Below, piece after piece: positions 51,286 to 60,261 of a stretch of 64,000 bases of DNA. The translations under genes were made by a program, and so were the position numbers. The notes under the pieces were generated by a model. It was given only the letters and a program-made list of their open reading frames with translations. It ran no database searches and had not been told where the DNA came from. Numbering within the stretch: the stretch's first letter is position 1; each line of letters starts with the position of its first letter. The stretch is from assembly GCA_046327915.1 (NCBI GenBank), contig JAXLXO010000024.1, forward strand, positions 1 through 64,000, read 5' to 3'. The stretch comes from VGTK01 sp046327915. GTDB lineage: Bacteria > Desulfobacterota > Binatia > UBA12015.

Positions 51286-53508
51286 ATGGCCTCCGGGCGC
51301 CGTTCCGCCGCCGCCGCGCTCGCTGCCGCCTGTCTCGCCGTCGGGTTGTACCTCGTGATCACGCCGTGGGTGCTGCGTCCGTGGCTGCTGGGATCGGACC
51401 TGCTGCCGCGGGACGCCGGGGCCTACGCCCCGATGGAGAATGCCGATCTCTACCTGAACGCCTGGATCCTCGCATGGATCGCGCGGGCGACAATGCTCGA
51501 TCCGACCACCCTGTTCGACGGCAACGCCTTCCATCCGGCGGCCAACACCATCGCCGGATCGGAGAACATGCTGGCCCACCTTCCGGTGACCGTCCCGGCC
51601 TGGGCGGTCTCGGGCAGCGCGCTGGTCGTCCTGAAGGCGATGGCGGTCGAGAGCTTCGTCCTCGCCGGGCTGTGCATGTTCCTGCTCGCGCGCCGCCAGA
51701 CCGGCAGCATGGCGGCGGCGCTGCTCGCGGGGGCGGCGTTCACCTTCGCGCCGTGGCGGGTGCAGAGCTTCCCGCACCCGCAATACCTCGGCACGCAGTA
51801 CCTGCCGCTCGCGCTGCTCGCGGTGGACGTCTGGGTCGAGCGCCGGACGCGTGGCGCGCTGGTCGGGCTCGCGGCGGCGCTCGCGCTGCAGATCCTGGCC
51901 TGTCTCTATCTCGGCTACTTCTCGCTGTTCGGCGTCGCGGCGTACGCGGCCGCGCGGCTGTGGTGGGGACCGGTCGAGCGCCGCTGGAACGCGACCGCGT
52001 GGCTCGGCGGCGCGATGGCGCTCGGCGGGATCGCGGTCGTGCCGATCGCGATCCCGTACCTGAAGGCCCGCGCCGCCGGCATCATCCCGCCCTTCGATCC
52101 GAGCCGGTTCCAGGGCCACACGTGGGCGCCGTGGAGCTACCTGAGCCCGGCGTTCGTCGGGCTCGGCGGGCTCGTCGTCGTGCTGGTGGCGCTCGACGTC
52201 GTCGTGCGCACCGTGCGTCGGGGGCGCGCGGTGGACGCGGATGCCGACGACGCGAACGCGCGCTCGCAGCGCCGTGCGCTGTGGACCATGGCCGCAACCG
52301 GCGTGCTGCTGTCGACCGGACCGTACTTGACGCTGCCCGGCGGCACGACGGTGCCGACGCCGTACCTGCTGCTCTACCGCATCGTGCCCGGCTTCTCCGC
52401 GATCCGCGGACCGCGACGCTTCTTCATCCTCGTGCTGGCGGCCCTGTCGGCGCTGCTCGCGCACGCGTTCGTGCGCTGGACGCGTGCGCTGCCGCCCGCC
52501 GCGCGCGGCGCGCTGGCGCTGGTGCTCGTGCTGGGCTGCGCGGTCGCCGCGGCGCCGCATCCGTCGCCGGTGCTGCGCGCCAACGTCGGCGCCGACACGC
52601 CGCCGGTCTACCGCTGGCTCGCGCAGCAGCCGGGCGACGGCGCCGTGCTCGAGATTCCGGGCTCGGCGATCGACGGCGACCTCGTCGGCAATCTGCGCAA
52701 CGCCGAGTACATGCTCGCGAGCACGACGCACTGGCGTCCGATCCTGAACGGCTTCAGCGGCTACGAGCCGCCGTCGTCGAGCTTCCTCACCGCGGCGATC
52801 CGCCGTCTGCCCGACCCGCGCGCGCTCGACGCGCTGGTGAAGAGCGTCGACGTGCGCTGGATCGTCCTGCACCGCGACCGGCTCGCGGGGAGCGAGATCG
52901 CGCGCTGGGCGAACGTCGACGTGCCGGGGCTCGCGCGCGTCGCGACCTTCGGCGACGCCGAGGTCTACGAGGTGACGCTCCCGACCGACGGCGCGTGGCG
53001 CGACGGCGTGCGCACGTCGCCGCCGCCGGTCGGACGCACGCTCACCGGCCTGCCGACGTCACCGCTCGCACCCGAGTGCCGCAAGGCGCGCATCCTCGGC
53101 GTCGACATGCCGCCGGTGATCGCGCTCGTTCCGTTCCCCGTTCCGATCACCGTGCGCTTCGCGAACGACTCGTCGTGCACGTGGCCCGCGGTCGCGGTGC
53201 GCACCGACGGCCTCGTCGGGCTCACCTACCGCTGGTACACGCCGGCGGGCGAGCTGCGTGCGCAGGGTCCGTTCTCGCGCCTCCTCGCCGACGTCCCGCC
53301 CGGTGCCACCGTCGAGGACACCTTCGTCGTGATCCCGCCGGGCGGCGTCGTGTCCGACACCGCGGTCGACACCGACGTCGTCGGCGAGAGCGGCAGGTGG
53401 CGCCTCGACGTCGTGCTCGAGCAGAGCGGCGTCGCGGAGCCGCTCGCGACGCAGAGCGAAACCATTCAGCTGAACCCGATGCGTGCCGCGAGCCCGGAGG
53501 GCAGCTGA
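51286..53508 (+). CDS. polytopic GT-C-like membrane protein with C-terminal beta domain
   Basis: A 740-residue protein with about 11-12 membrane helices in residues 10-440. After the first helix comes LLGSDLLPRDAGAYAPMENADLYLNAWILAW, an extracytoplasmic loop with acidic residues as in GT-C glycosyltransferases, and later PGFSAIRGPRRFFILVLAALSALLA, typical of bacterial GT-C/DUF-type proteins. Residues 450-590 form an extracytoplasmic alpha/beta region and 600-740 an Ig-like beta domain (VRFANDSSCTWPAVAVRTDG, WRLDVVLEQSG). It probably transfers a sugar from a polyprenyl-phosphate donor. The ATG at 51286 has TAGGAGC at 51272-51278; the ATG at 51268 does not. It precedes the sulfatase-fold lipoprotein by 98 bases. 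Confidence 0.72.
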   Translation: MASGRRSAAAALAAACLAVGLYLVITPWVLRPWLLGSDLLPRDAGAYAPMENADLYLNAWILAWIARATMLDPTTLFDGNAFHPAANTIAGSENMLAHLPVTVPAWAVSGSALVVLKAMAVESFVLAGLCMFLLARRQTGSMAAALLAGAAFTFAPWRVQSFPHPQYLGTQYLPLALLAVDVWVERRTRGALVGLAAALALQILACLYLGYFSLFGVAAYAAARLWWGPVERRWNATAWLGGAMALGGIAVVPIAIPYLKARAAGIIPPFDPSRFQGHTWAPWSYLSPAFVGLGGLVVVLVALDVVVRTVRRGRAVDADADDANARSQRRALWTMAATGVLLSTGPYLTLPGGTTVPTPYLLLYRIVPGFSAIRGPRRFFILVLAALSALLAHAFVRWTRALPPAARGALALVLVLGCAVAAAPHPSPVLRANVGADTPPVYRWLAQQPGDGAVLEIPGSAIDGDLVGNLRNAEYMLASTTHWRPILNGFSGYEPPSSSFLTAAIRRLPDPRALDALVKSVDVRWIVLHRDRLAGSEIARWANVDVPGLARVATFGDAEVYEVTLPTDGAWRDGVRTSPPPVGRTLTGLPTSPLAPECRKARILGVDMPPVIALVPFPVPITVRFANDSSCTWPAVAVRTDGLVGLTYRWYTPAGELRAQGPFSRLLADVPPGATVEDTFVVIPPGGVVSDTAVDTDVVGESGRWRLDVVLEQSGVAEPLATQSETIQLNPMRAASPEGS

Positions 53509-53606
53509 CCTCGCCTCGACGTTCTCCCCGGCACGGTCGCGCGGAGGGAACGGGATTGCCCCCGGGAATCGACCCCGATACGGTTCCGCGCGTCCGCGAT
53601 CGTCCG

Positions 53607-55694
53607 ATGACCGCCCGGCCAAACGTCCCCCGCCCATCGGGCCTGCGCCGTGCCGCACGTGTTCTCCTCGCCGTCGTGCTGCTCACGGCAGGCTGCTCGC
53701 GGCCCGACGACCTGCAGGACGTGGCGCTTCGTCTCGGTCCGGCGGACTTCGGCCTTCCGGCGCCCGCGGTGCGTGGCCCCGTGGTGCAGATCGGCGACGA
53801 GGCCCGTCCCGTCGTCGAGCGTGCGGAGACGATCACGGTGCTCGAGAAGGTCGGCGTCCCGATCAGGAACGGCGTCGCCGAGGTCACCGCCGACGTCCCG
53901 GCTGCGGCGGCGCAATTCGACGACGAGTCGTTCGTGCTCTCGATGCGCCGCGACGCGTCCGCCGAGACCGACGCCATCGCGATCGGCGCGGCCGCATTGC
54001 ACTCCATTCGTCGCGACCACGACTGGCATGCGCAGCGCAGCGCCGACGGACGGAAGGTCACCGTGACGGTGCAGGAGCCCGGCGCCGTCGCCGGCGCGAC
54101 GCTGGGCTTCCGTCTCGAGGCGGAGGGTCCGCTGCCGACGGAGCTGCTGAGCCGGACGTTCGAGGTGCCGCCGCGCGCGCGGGTCGTTCTCGGCTACGGC
54201 ATCGGCAATCCGCCGCGCGGCCGCCCGGACGCCGAGTGCGTCTTCCGCGCGCAGGTCGAGTGCGACGGGCGCACGCCCGAGCTGCTGCTGGACGACCGCA
54301 TCCGCTTCGACGACGCACGCGCCGAGCGCTGGCAGACGCGCGTCGCGGAGCTGCCGGCGCGCGGCTCGCACTGCCGGCTGCGGCTCGCGACCAGCGGCGG
54401 GCGTCCGTCGGGCAGCGGTGTCTGGGCGGTCCCCGAGGTTCTCGCACGGGCCGACCGCACCGAGCGCGAGCGCCGCAACCTCGTCCTGATCTCGCTCGAC
54501 ACGCTGCGCGCCGACCACCTCTCGGCCTACGGATATCCGCGCGCGACGTCGCCGAAGATGGACCGGCTGCTCGCGGGGCGCGGCGCGCGCTTCGCCGACG
54601 TCAGCACGACGTATCCGCTGACCAGCATCGCGCACATGAGCCTGATGACCGGCCTTCACCCGGGATCGTTCCCGCGGCCCGGGGCGATCGAGCCGCAGTC
54701 GCCGGTGCGCATGCTCGCCGAGTCGCTTCGCGACGCCGGCTTCGCGACGGGCGCCTACACCGAGGATGCTCTGCTCGCCGGGATGTTCGGCTTCTGGTTC
54801 GGCTTCGACCGCTTCGTCGAGCGTCCGCTGGTCGGCGAGGCGCGCGGGATCGAGACCTTCGTCGACGGTGCGCGCTTCCTGCGCGAGCACCGCGAGCAGC
54901 GCTTCTTCCTGTTTCTCCACACCTACAAGGTCCACGCGCCGTACGTGTCCTCGCAGCGCTACGCTCCCTTCGCCGCCGAGCCGGACGCGTGGCAGGGCGA
55001 GCTCGCGTCGTACGAGGTGCCCGCGGAGCAGCAGCCGTTCGTCGACGCCTACGACCGCGCGATCCGCGAGGTCGACGACCAGGTCGCGGACTTCCTCGCC
55101 GAGCTCGATCGTCTCGGCCTCGCCGACGACACGTTCGTCGTCGTGCTGTCCGACCACGGCGAGGCGTTCGGCGAGCACGGGCTCGTCGGGCACGGCTTCG
55201 GCGCGCACCAGGAGCAGCTGCAGATCCCGTGGATCGTGCGCGGCCCCGGCATTCCGGCCGGCACGACGATCGCGGAGCCGGTGAGCATCGTCGACGTCGT
55301 GCCGACCATGCTCGATCTGCTCGGCGTCGCGGCTCCGGGCGTGCAGGGGCGCAGCCTGCGCACCGCGCTCGCGTCGGGGGCCGCACCGTCGGATCGTGCA
55401 CTGTCGTTCGCGTGGATGGACCCCGGTGCGCAGGGTGTCCGGCGCGGACCGTGGAAGCTGCTCGAGGACGGCTCGAAGAAGCGCACGCTGTTCGACCTCG
55501 CGAACGATCCGCGCGAGCGCCGTCCGCTCGCCGACGCACCGGTGCTCGTCCCGCTGGAGGCGGCGCTCGCCACCGCGGCGTCGGACGACCGCGAGCGTCG
55601 CGACCGCATGGCCGCGGTCGCAGGAGCGGGCGAGCCGCGCGCGGCGAGCGAGCGCGTTCTCGAGTCGATGCGCGCGCTCGGCTACGTCGAGTAG
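53607..55694 (+). CDS. alkaline-phosphatase/sulfatase-fold lipoprotein with Thr at the nucleophile position
   Basis: A 695-residue lipoprotein (LLTAGC, Cys30). Residues 40-285 form a beta-rich domain of unknown type. From 290 on it is a sulfatase-superfamily enzyme: NLVLISLDTLRADHLSAYGYPR (metal Asp298), the nucleophile loop YPLTSIAHMSLMTG with Thr339 where sulfatases have Cys/Ser, KVHAPY, and VVVLSDHGEAFGEHGLVGHG (metal Asp/His). A formylglycine cannot form at Thr, so the protein is more likely a phosphotransferase (LtaS/EptA-like chemistry) or a phosphodiesterase than a sulfatase. Being exported and lipid-anchored, it could modify the product of the adjacent GT-C-like protein. It converges on the minus-strand envelope operon. 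Confidence 0.82.
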   Translation: MTARPNVPRPSGLRRAARVLLAVVLLTAGCSRPDDLQDVALRLGPADFGLPAPAVRGPVVQIGDEARPVVERAETITVLEKVGVPIRNGVAEVTADVPAAAAQFDDESFVLSMRRDASAETDAIAIGAAALHSIRRDHDWHAQRSADGRKVTVTVQEPGAVAGATLGFRLEAEGPLPTELLSRTFEVPPRARVVLGYGIGNPPRGRPDAECVFRAQVECDGRTPELLLDDRIRFDDARAERWQTRVAELPARGSHCRLRLATSGGRPSGSGVWAVPEVLARADRTERERRNLVLISLDTLRADHLSAYGYPRATSPKMDRLLAGRGARFADVSTTYPLTSIAHMSLMTGLHPGSFPRPGAIEPQSPVRMLAESLRDAGFATGAYTEDALLAGMFGFWFGFDRFVERPLVGEARGIETFVDGARFLREHREQRFFLFLHTYKVHAPYVSSQRYAPFAAEPDAWQGELASYEVPAEQQPFVDAYDRAIREVDDQVADFLAELDRLGLADDTFVVVLSDHGEAFGEHGLVGHGFGAHQEQLQIPWIVRGPGIPAGTTIAEPVSIVDVVPTMLDLLGVAAPGVQGRSLRTALASGAAPSDRALSFAWMDPGAQGVRRGPWKLLEDGSKKRTLFDLANDPRERRPLADAPVLVPLEAALATAASDDRERRDRMAAVAGAGEPRAASERVLESMRALGYVE

Positions 55695-55704
55695 AGCGCG
55701 CTGC

Positions 55705-55737
55705 GGCGCGTTCCGGCGGGGAGCTCCGGGCCGCGCC
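55705..55737. terminator. hairpin between convergent genes (sulfatase-fold and GT-C candidate)
   Basis: GGCGCG (55705-55710) pairs with CGCGCC (55732-55737), with an inner CCGG/CCGG pair, directly between the stop codons at 55694 (+) and 55738 (-). Confidence 0.4.
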
Positions 55738-57204
55738 TCAGAGCCACGGTCCGAGATTGCGCTCGAACGCGTCCACCGGCGACTCGCCGGGCGCGCTCTC
55801 GACGCCGAACGCGAACGGCCCCGCGGGCTGCGCGGGCGCGATGCCGATCGCGACGAACGGGATCGTGACCAGCAGCAGCGTGCCGCACACCAGCAGCACG
55901 CCGAGCTCGGTGAGCGGCGGGTCGGGCATGCTGCGCACCAGCAGCGTCGCGGCGAGCGTCGCGAGCGACAGCGCGGTGAGGCTGAACAGGTCCCAGTCGT
56001 ACGGTCCCCAGACCGGCCGCACGATCAGCGCGTAGAGCACCATGAACAGCGCCGCGACGCCGAGGAAGACGACGTCGCGCGACGCGGCGAAGCTGCGCGG
56101 CGCCAGCACGAGGAAGCCCGCGAGCACCGGCAGCGCCTGCGGCGCCAGCAGGAAGAAGGCGTTCGCGAGGTACTTGACGTGGCCCGCGGACAGGATCGCG
56201 TAGCGCGTCCCGGCGCCCGACGCGGCGAACGGGCTGCGCAGGAACGCCTCGTGCCCGACCGGGCTCGGCTCGATGCCGCTCCAGCGACGCAGCGTCTCGA
56301 GCGCCTGCGCGAGCTCGGCGGTGTGACCGAGAACGGCCATCGCGGCGAGGAAGGCGGCGATCGGCACGGCCGCGACGCCGGCGGCGCGCAACACGGCCGC
56401 CGGGATCGCCTTCCGGTCCTCGCCGGGCGAGAGCAGCGCGACCAGCAGCAGGCTCGGCGCGAGGAAGCTGAACGACAGGTGCATCCACAGCCCGACGCCG
56501 AACGCGAGCGCGGCGTGCGTCACCGGCCGGCGTCCGGCGAGGCAGTCGAGTGCCGTCCGGAAGTAGGCCACCGCGCACAGCAGGACGAACGCGTACACCT
56601 CGACGTGCCCGGCGAGCACGCGCAGAAGGCCGCCGCCGAGGACGAGCAGCAGGAGCAGCAGCGCGCGCCCCGCGTCCGGGGCGAGCAGGCGCGCGACCTG
56701 CACGAAGCCAGCGATGGTGCAGCCGCCGGCGAGCGCGACGACGAGCTGCACGACGGACTGCCCCGACACGCCGACGGCGGTCCCGAGGCCCTGGCAGAGC
56801 TGGAAGAGAAACGTCGCGCCGATGTCGGGAAAGAGGAACGCCGAGCCGGCCGCCGCGTTGTAGAGCAGGATGTTCGAGTCGCCGTACATGTGGCGCTCGC
56901 GCAGCAGCCACAGCACGAAGGCAGCGGCCGCGGCGAAGATCGCGGCGGCGGCCGGCGTCGCGGGCAGGATGCGCTCCGCGACCCCGTGCGGCAGGCGGCG
57001 CACCAGCTCGATGCGCGGCGGCGGCCAGCACAGCGCGAGGCTCAGCGCGGCGAGGCCGAGCGCGAGCGGCATCGGCAGGTACTGCCAGAGGTTCGTCGCC
57101 CAGGCGAAGCGCAGCGGCGGCAGCGCGCCCATCTGGGCCGCGGTGAGCAGCAGGAGGGCGGCGGCGGCCGTCGGGACGGCGAATCGTGTGGCGTCGCTTT
57201 TCAT
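55738..57204 (-). CDS. polytopic membrane protein, GT-C glycosyltransferase candidate
   Basis: A 488-residue protein with about 11-13 membrane helices. The first large loop contains LRERHMYGDSNILLYNAA, with an acidic residue after the second helix as in GT-C enzymes, and the middle has LRVLAGHVEVYAFVLLC, which resembles the G-x-V/I-E-x-Y helix of bacterial GT39-like transferases. A large extracytoplasmic C-terminal domain is absent. Its start codon overlaps the stop of the upstream UbiA-type gene (ATGA at 57201-57204), strong evidence for translational coupling and joint function with that prenyl-donor enzyme. The upstream in-frame ATG at 57246 is less likely because of this overlap. Donor would be a polyprenyl-phosphate sugar; acceptor unknown. 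Confidence 0.65.
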   Translation of the reverse strand: MKSDATRFAVPTAAAALLLLTAAQMGALPPLRFAWATNLWQYLPMPLALGLAALSLALCWPPPRIELVRRLPHGVAERILPATPAAAAIFAAAAAFVLWLLRERHMYGDSNILLYNAAAGSAFLFPDIGATFLFQLCQGLGTAVGVSGQSVVQLVVALAGGCTIAGFVQVARLLAPDAGRALLLLLLVLGGGLLRVLAGHVEVYAFVLLCAVAYFRTALDCLAGRRPVTHAALAFGVGLWMHLSFSFLAPSLLLVALLSPGEDRKAIPAAVLRAAGVAAVPIAAFLAAMAVLGHTAELAQALETLRRWSGIEPSPVGHEAFLRSPFAASGAGTRYAILSAGHVKYLANAFFLLAPQALPVLAGFLVLAPRSFAASRDVVFLGVAALFMVLYALIVRPVWGPYDWDLFSLTALSLATLAATLLVRSMPDPPLTELGVLLVCGTLLLVTIPFVAIGIAPAQPAGPFAFGVESAPGESPVDAFERNLGPWL

Positions 57205-58079
57205 CGGAAGAGCGTCACGTGGCCGTAGAAGATCAGCACGAAGCACACCAGCCAGAGCACGATGCTGACCTGGATCGTGCGGTCGCGCAGCAGGATCTGG
57301 TCCGGCTCCTCGCCGCGGTCCTCGTGCATGACGAGCCGCAGGTAGTGCATGATCGCGTAGTAGACGATCGGCACCGTGACGATCAGCGTCGGGCTCTTGC
57401 CCGAGGTCGCGGTGAACATCGCGTACGACATCACCGCCATGATCGCGCTGTTGCCGAGCAGCTGATCGAGGGTGTCACGTCCGTACGACAGCAGCACCGG
57501 ACGGCTCTCCTCGTGCGGCACGGTCGCCGTGACGAGCTCGCCGCGGCGCTTCGAGAAGCCGAGGAAGAGTGCCAGGAAGAAGGTGCACAGCGTGATCCAC
57601 GCGGTCGGCATGTCACCCAGCACGTAGATGCCGGCGAGCACGCGCAGCACGTAGCCCATCGCGATGCAGCACACGTCGAGCAGCGGCACGTGCTTGAGCC
57701 CCGACGAGTACGCGGCGTTGATGCCGAGGTAGAGGACCAGGCAGAGCAGCGTCGCCTTGCCGAGCAGCGCCGCCGCGACCAGCGCGCCGCCGCCGAGGAC
57801 GAGCGCGAGACGCCGCGCGGTCGCGGGGTCGACCTCGCCTGCCGCGAGCGGACGCCGGCGCCGCACCGGATGCTGCCGGTCGTACTCGACGTCGCGCAGG
57901 TCGTTGAAGACGTAGGTCGCGGAGCTCGCCGCGGTGAAGACGATCGCCACCAGAAGGTCGAGCAGGATCGAGCCCGGCTCGGTGATGCGTCCGCCGAAGA
58001 TCACGCCGGCGAACGCGGCGAGGTTCTTCGTCCACTGCTGCGGGCGCAGCAGGCGCAGGAGCGGCGGCAGTCCGTTCAC
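57201..58079 (-). CDS. UbiA-family prenyltransferase, decaprenyl-phosphate phosphoribosyltransferase (DPPR synthase)-like
   Basis: A 292-residue UbiA-fold membrane enzyme with about nine helices. LLRLLRPQQWTKNLAAFAGVIFGG at the N-terminus and YVFNDLRDVEYDRQHPVRRRRPLAAGEV (Asp motif N59-D60-x-x-D63-x-x-x-D67) are the hallmarks of DPPR synthases, which join phosphoribosyl pyrophosphate to decaprenyl phosphate. This differs from UbiA/MenA enzymes, whose first loop is not preceded by RPQQWTKN. YSSGLKHVPLLDVCCIAMGYVLR is the second conserved block. In mycobacteria the product is epimerised to the arabinose donor of arabinan. Here the next genes are two NAD-dependent epimerase-like genes upstream and a GT-C candidate downstream, an arrangement that fits a polyprenyl-phosphate-pentose pathway. 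Confidence 0.85.
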   Translation of the reverse strand: MNGLPPLLRLLRPQQWTKNLAAFAGVIFGGRITEPGSILLDLLVAIVFTAASSATYVFNDLRDVEYDRQHPVRRRRPLAAGEVDPATARRLALVLGGGALVAAALLGKATLLCLVLYLGINAAYSSGLKHVPLLDVCCIAMGYVLRVLAGIYVLGDMPTAWITLCTFFLALFLGFSKRRGELVTATVPHEESRPVLLSYGRDTLDQLLGNSAIMAVMSYAMFTATSGKSPTLIVTVPIVYYAIMHYLRLVMHEDRGEEPDQILLRDRTIQVSIVLWLVCFVLIFYGHVTLFR

Positions 58080-58086
58080 GCGGCGC

Positions 58087-59112
58087 TCACGACAGCTTCT
58101 TGACGAGCCACAGCAGCCCCTCGCGGACCGGCTTGCGGTGCGCGGACGCGTCGTCGCGCACCTCGTCGTTGCGGTGCGCGAGGAACCAGTCGTAGCTCTC
58201 GCGCATCATCTCGTCGTTCGAGTAGCGCGGCTTCCAGCCCATGGCGAGCAGTGGTTCGACGTCGAACGCGAACGGCTTGTGGTAGGTCAGGTAGTGCCAC
58301 GGCGCGAGCGGCGACAGGCCGAGCTTGTCGAGCGCCTGCAGCGTCGCGATCGTCAAGCCGACCGGCAGGCTGCGAACGTGTGACGACGTGCCCGCGTAGC
58401 GGATGAGGTTCTCGAGCGCCTCGCGCAGCGTGCCGTAGCGCGGCGTGCCGACGTTGTAGACGCCCGGCCGTCCCGCATCGAGCGCCAGCATGTAGAAGTC
58501 CATCATGTCGAGCGCGTGCAGGAACTGGAATCCGCCCTCGCCGCCGCCGATCACGTAGACGTTCCGTCCGGCGGAGATCCAGTCGAAGAGGATCTGGAAG
58601 ATGCCGAGGCGCCCCTCGCCGAGCAGCGTGCGCGGGCGGATCACGATCAGCGGCATGCCGGTGCGCGCGCACACCTCCTGCACCGCCTGCTCGCCGGCGA
58701 GCTTCGCGCGGCCGTAGATCTCGATCGGCGCGAGCGGCGTCGCGGCGTCGATCGGAATCTTCCTCGGCACGCCGTAGAGCGCGCTCGAGCTCATGTGGAT
58801 GAACGCCTTCGCGCCCGCCTTCGCGGCCTCCTCGGCGGCGATGCGGCTGCCGTCGACGTTCACCTCCCAGAACTTCGTCCCCGACTTGGTGAGCGGCACC
58901 AGCGCCACGTTGTGGTGCACGACGTCGACGCCCTGCATGGCGCGCGCGACACGGTCGCGGTCGCGGATGTCGCACTCGACGTACTCGATGTCGGCGGACG
59001 CCTTCGGGTCGCGCCAGACGTCGAGATTCCGCACCTGCTCGCCGCGCGCGAGAAGGCGCTGCGCGATCAGATTGCCGAGGAAGCCGGAGCCGCCGGTGAC
59101 GAGGTGTCTCAT
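58087..59112 (-). CDS. NAD(P)-dependent epimerase/dehydratase (extended SDR)
   Basis: A 341-residue extended SDR. LVTGGSGFLGNLIAQRLLARG binds NAD, MSSSALYGVPR holds the catalytic Ser, and YGRAKLAGEQ the Tyr/Lys pair. IRPRTLLGEGRLGIFQILFDWI and FQFLHALDMMDFYMLALD are typical of the 3-beta-hydroxysteroid-dehydrogenase-like / UDP-sugar epimerase branch. It starts seven bases upstream of the UbiA-type gene on the same strand and is followed by it. The likely role is oxidation or epimerisation of a sugar or a polyprenyl-linked sugar, though sterol-type substrates cannot be excluded. Cytoplasmic, possibly membrane-associated. Confidence 0.88.
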   Translation of the reverse strand: MRHLVTGGSGFLGNLIAQRLLARGEQVRNLDVWRDPKASADIEYVECDIRDRDRVARAMQGVDVVHHNVALVPLTKSGTKFWEVNVDGSRIAAEEAAKAGAKAFIHMSSSALYGVPRKIPIDAATPLAPIEIYGRAKLAGEQAVQEVCARTGMPLIVIRPRTLLGEGRLGIFQILFDWISAGRNVYVIGGGEGGFQFLHALDMMDFYMLALDAGRPGVYNVGTPRYGTLREALENLIRYAGTSSHVRSLPVGLTIATLQALDKLGLSPLAPWHYLTYHKPFAFDVEPLLAMGWKPRYSNDEMMRESYDWFLAHRNDEVRDDASAHRKPVREGLLWLVKKLS

Positions 59113-59140
59113 GCGCGTGCCGTTGTGCTCTCGAGGTTTC

Positions 59141-60202
59141 TCATGACGGCAGCATTCCCCGTTCGTCCATCCAGCGCAGGCTGCGCCGCATGCCCTCCTC
59201 GAGCGCGATCGCGGGCGCGTAGCCGAGCTCGCGCTCGGCGCGCGCGACCGTGCAGGCGATCGTCTTGTTCATCTCGGAGAGCACGTGGATCTTCTGCTGG
59301 TACAGCCCGACGCCCTGCAGCGCCTTGTCCGCGAGCAGCGCGACCTCGCTCGCGATCCCCGGCAGGCGCATCCGCTTGTGCGCGCAGGGACGGTGGAACT
59401 CGGTCTCGAGCAGCCGCTCGACGGTGTCGACGATCTCGTTCATCGAGTACGGGCGCCGGTCCGCGATCCAGTAGGTGCGTCCGTTCGCGCGCGGTGTGGA
59501 CGCCGCGAGCAGGAGGCCCTGCGCGAGGTTGTCGGTGTAGGCCATCGAGCGCAGGTTGTCGCCGCCGCCGACGATCGGCGCCTTGCCCTCGCGGATCATG
59601 GTGAAGAAGAGCGTCTGCCGCGGCGGCTGGAACGGTCCGTAGAACCACGGCGCGCGGATCACCACCGTCTCGATGCGGCCACCCGCCTGGAATTCCGCGA
59701 CCCGCTGCTCCATCTCCATCTTCGAGCGGCCGTAGCCCATGTAGGGATGGTACGGCGAATCCTCGTCGAAGACGTGGTCGGGGTGCGGGTTGCAGCCGCA
59801 CGGCGAGTTCGACGACATCACCACCGCGCGCCGCACGCCGCACTCGGCCGCGGCCGACAGCGCGTTCACCGTGCCGCGGACGTTCACGTCGCGGAAGTCG
59901 CGCACGCGCCGCGGGTGGATGATCCCGGCGAGGTGCAGCAGCGTCGCACCGCGCGCGCCCGAGCACAGCCGGATGCCGTCGAGGGGATTGCGCAGGTCGC
60001 CCGCGACGACGTCGATGTCGCGCGAGATGTCGGTCAGCGACAGCTCCTCGCCCGGCAGCACCAGCGCGCGGATGCGCAGACCGGAGACCGGCAGCCCGAG
60101 CTGCGGGCTGTCGGGCAGTCCGTTCACCAGCGCGTTCAGCACCGCGCGGCCGAGCCAGCCGCTGGCGCCGGTGACCAGAATCAGATCGCTGCCGAGATCC
60201 AT
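59141..60202 (-). CDS. second NAD(P)-dependent epimerase/dehydratase (extended SDR)
   Basis: A 353-residue extended SDR only distantly like its neighbour. ILVTGASGWLGRAVLNAL is the cofactor motif, VVMSSNSPCGCNPH has the Ser region with an unusual Cys pair, and YGRSKMEMEQRV the Tyr/Lys. IRAPWFYGPFQPPRQTLFFTMI and YWIADRRPYSMNEIVDTVERLL are typical of sugar-nucleotide epimerases. It lies 28 bases upstream of the other epimerase gene in the same operon. A two-epimerase step after the DPPR-synthase-like enzyme would mirror the DprE1/DprE2 logic by function, but neither protein is DprE1 (an FAD oxidase), so this is inference. Confidence 0.86.
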   Translation of the reverse strand: MDLGSDLILVTGASGWLGRAVLNALVNGLPDSPQLGLPVSGLRIRALVLPGEELSLTDISRDIDVVAGDLRNPLDGIRLCSGARGATLLHLAGIIHPRRVRDFRDVNVRGTVNALSAAAECGVRRAVVMSSNSPCGCNPHPDHVFDEDSPYHPYMGYGRSKMEMEQRVAEFQAGGRIETVVIRAPWFYGPFQPPRQTLFFTMIREGKAPIVGGGDNLRSMAYTDNLAQGLLLAASTPRANGRTYWIADRRPYSMNEIVDTVERLLETEFHRPCAHKRMRLPGIASEVALLADKALQGVGLYQQKIHVLSEMNKTIACTVARAERELGYAPAIALEEGMRRSLRWMDERGMLPS

Positions 60203-60261
60203 GCGTTGAGTAGAAGGGGGACGCGGGCGGGACGCGAGCCCGAAACGGGGTTCGTATCAGG

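Noticed and set aside
51156..53606. Long in-frame extension upstream of the sulfatase-fold lipoprotein
   Set aside because: It overlaps the GT-C-like gene in another frame and reads as Arg/Ala-rich noise; the lipoprotein signal sequence begins at 53607.
53607..55694. Annotation as an active sulfatase
   Set aside because: The nucleophile position is Thr, which cannot be converted to formylglycine.
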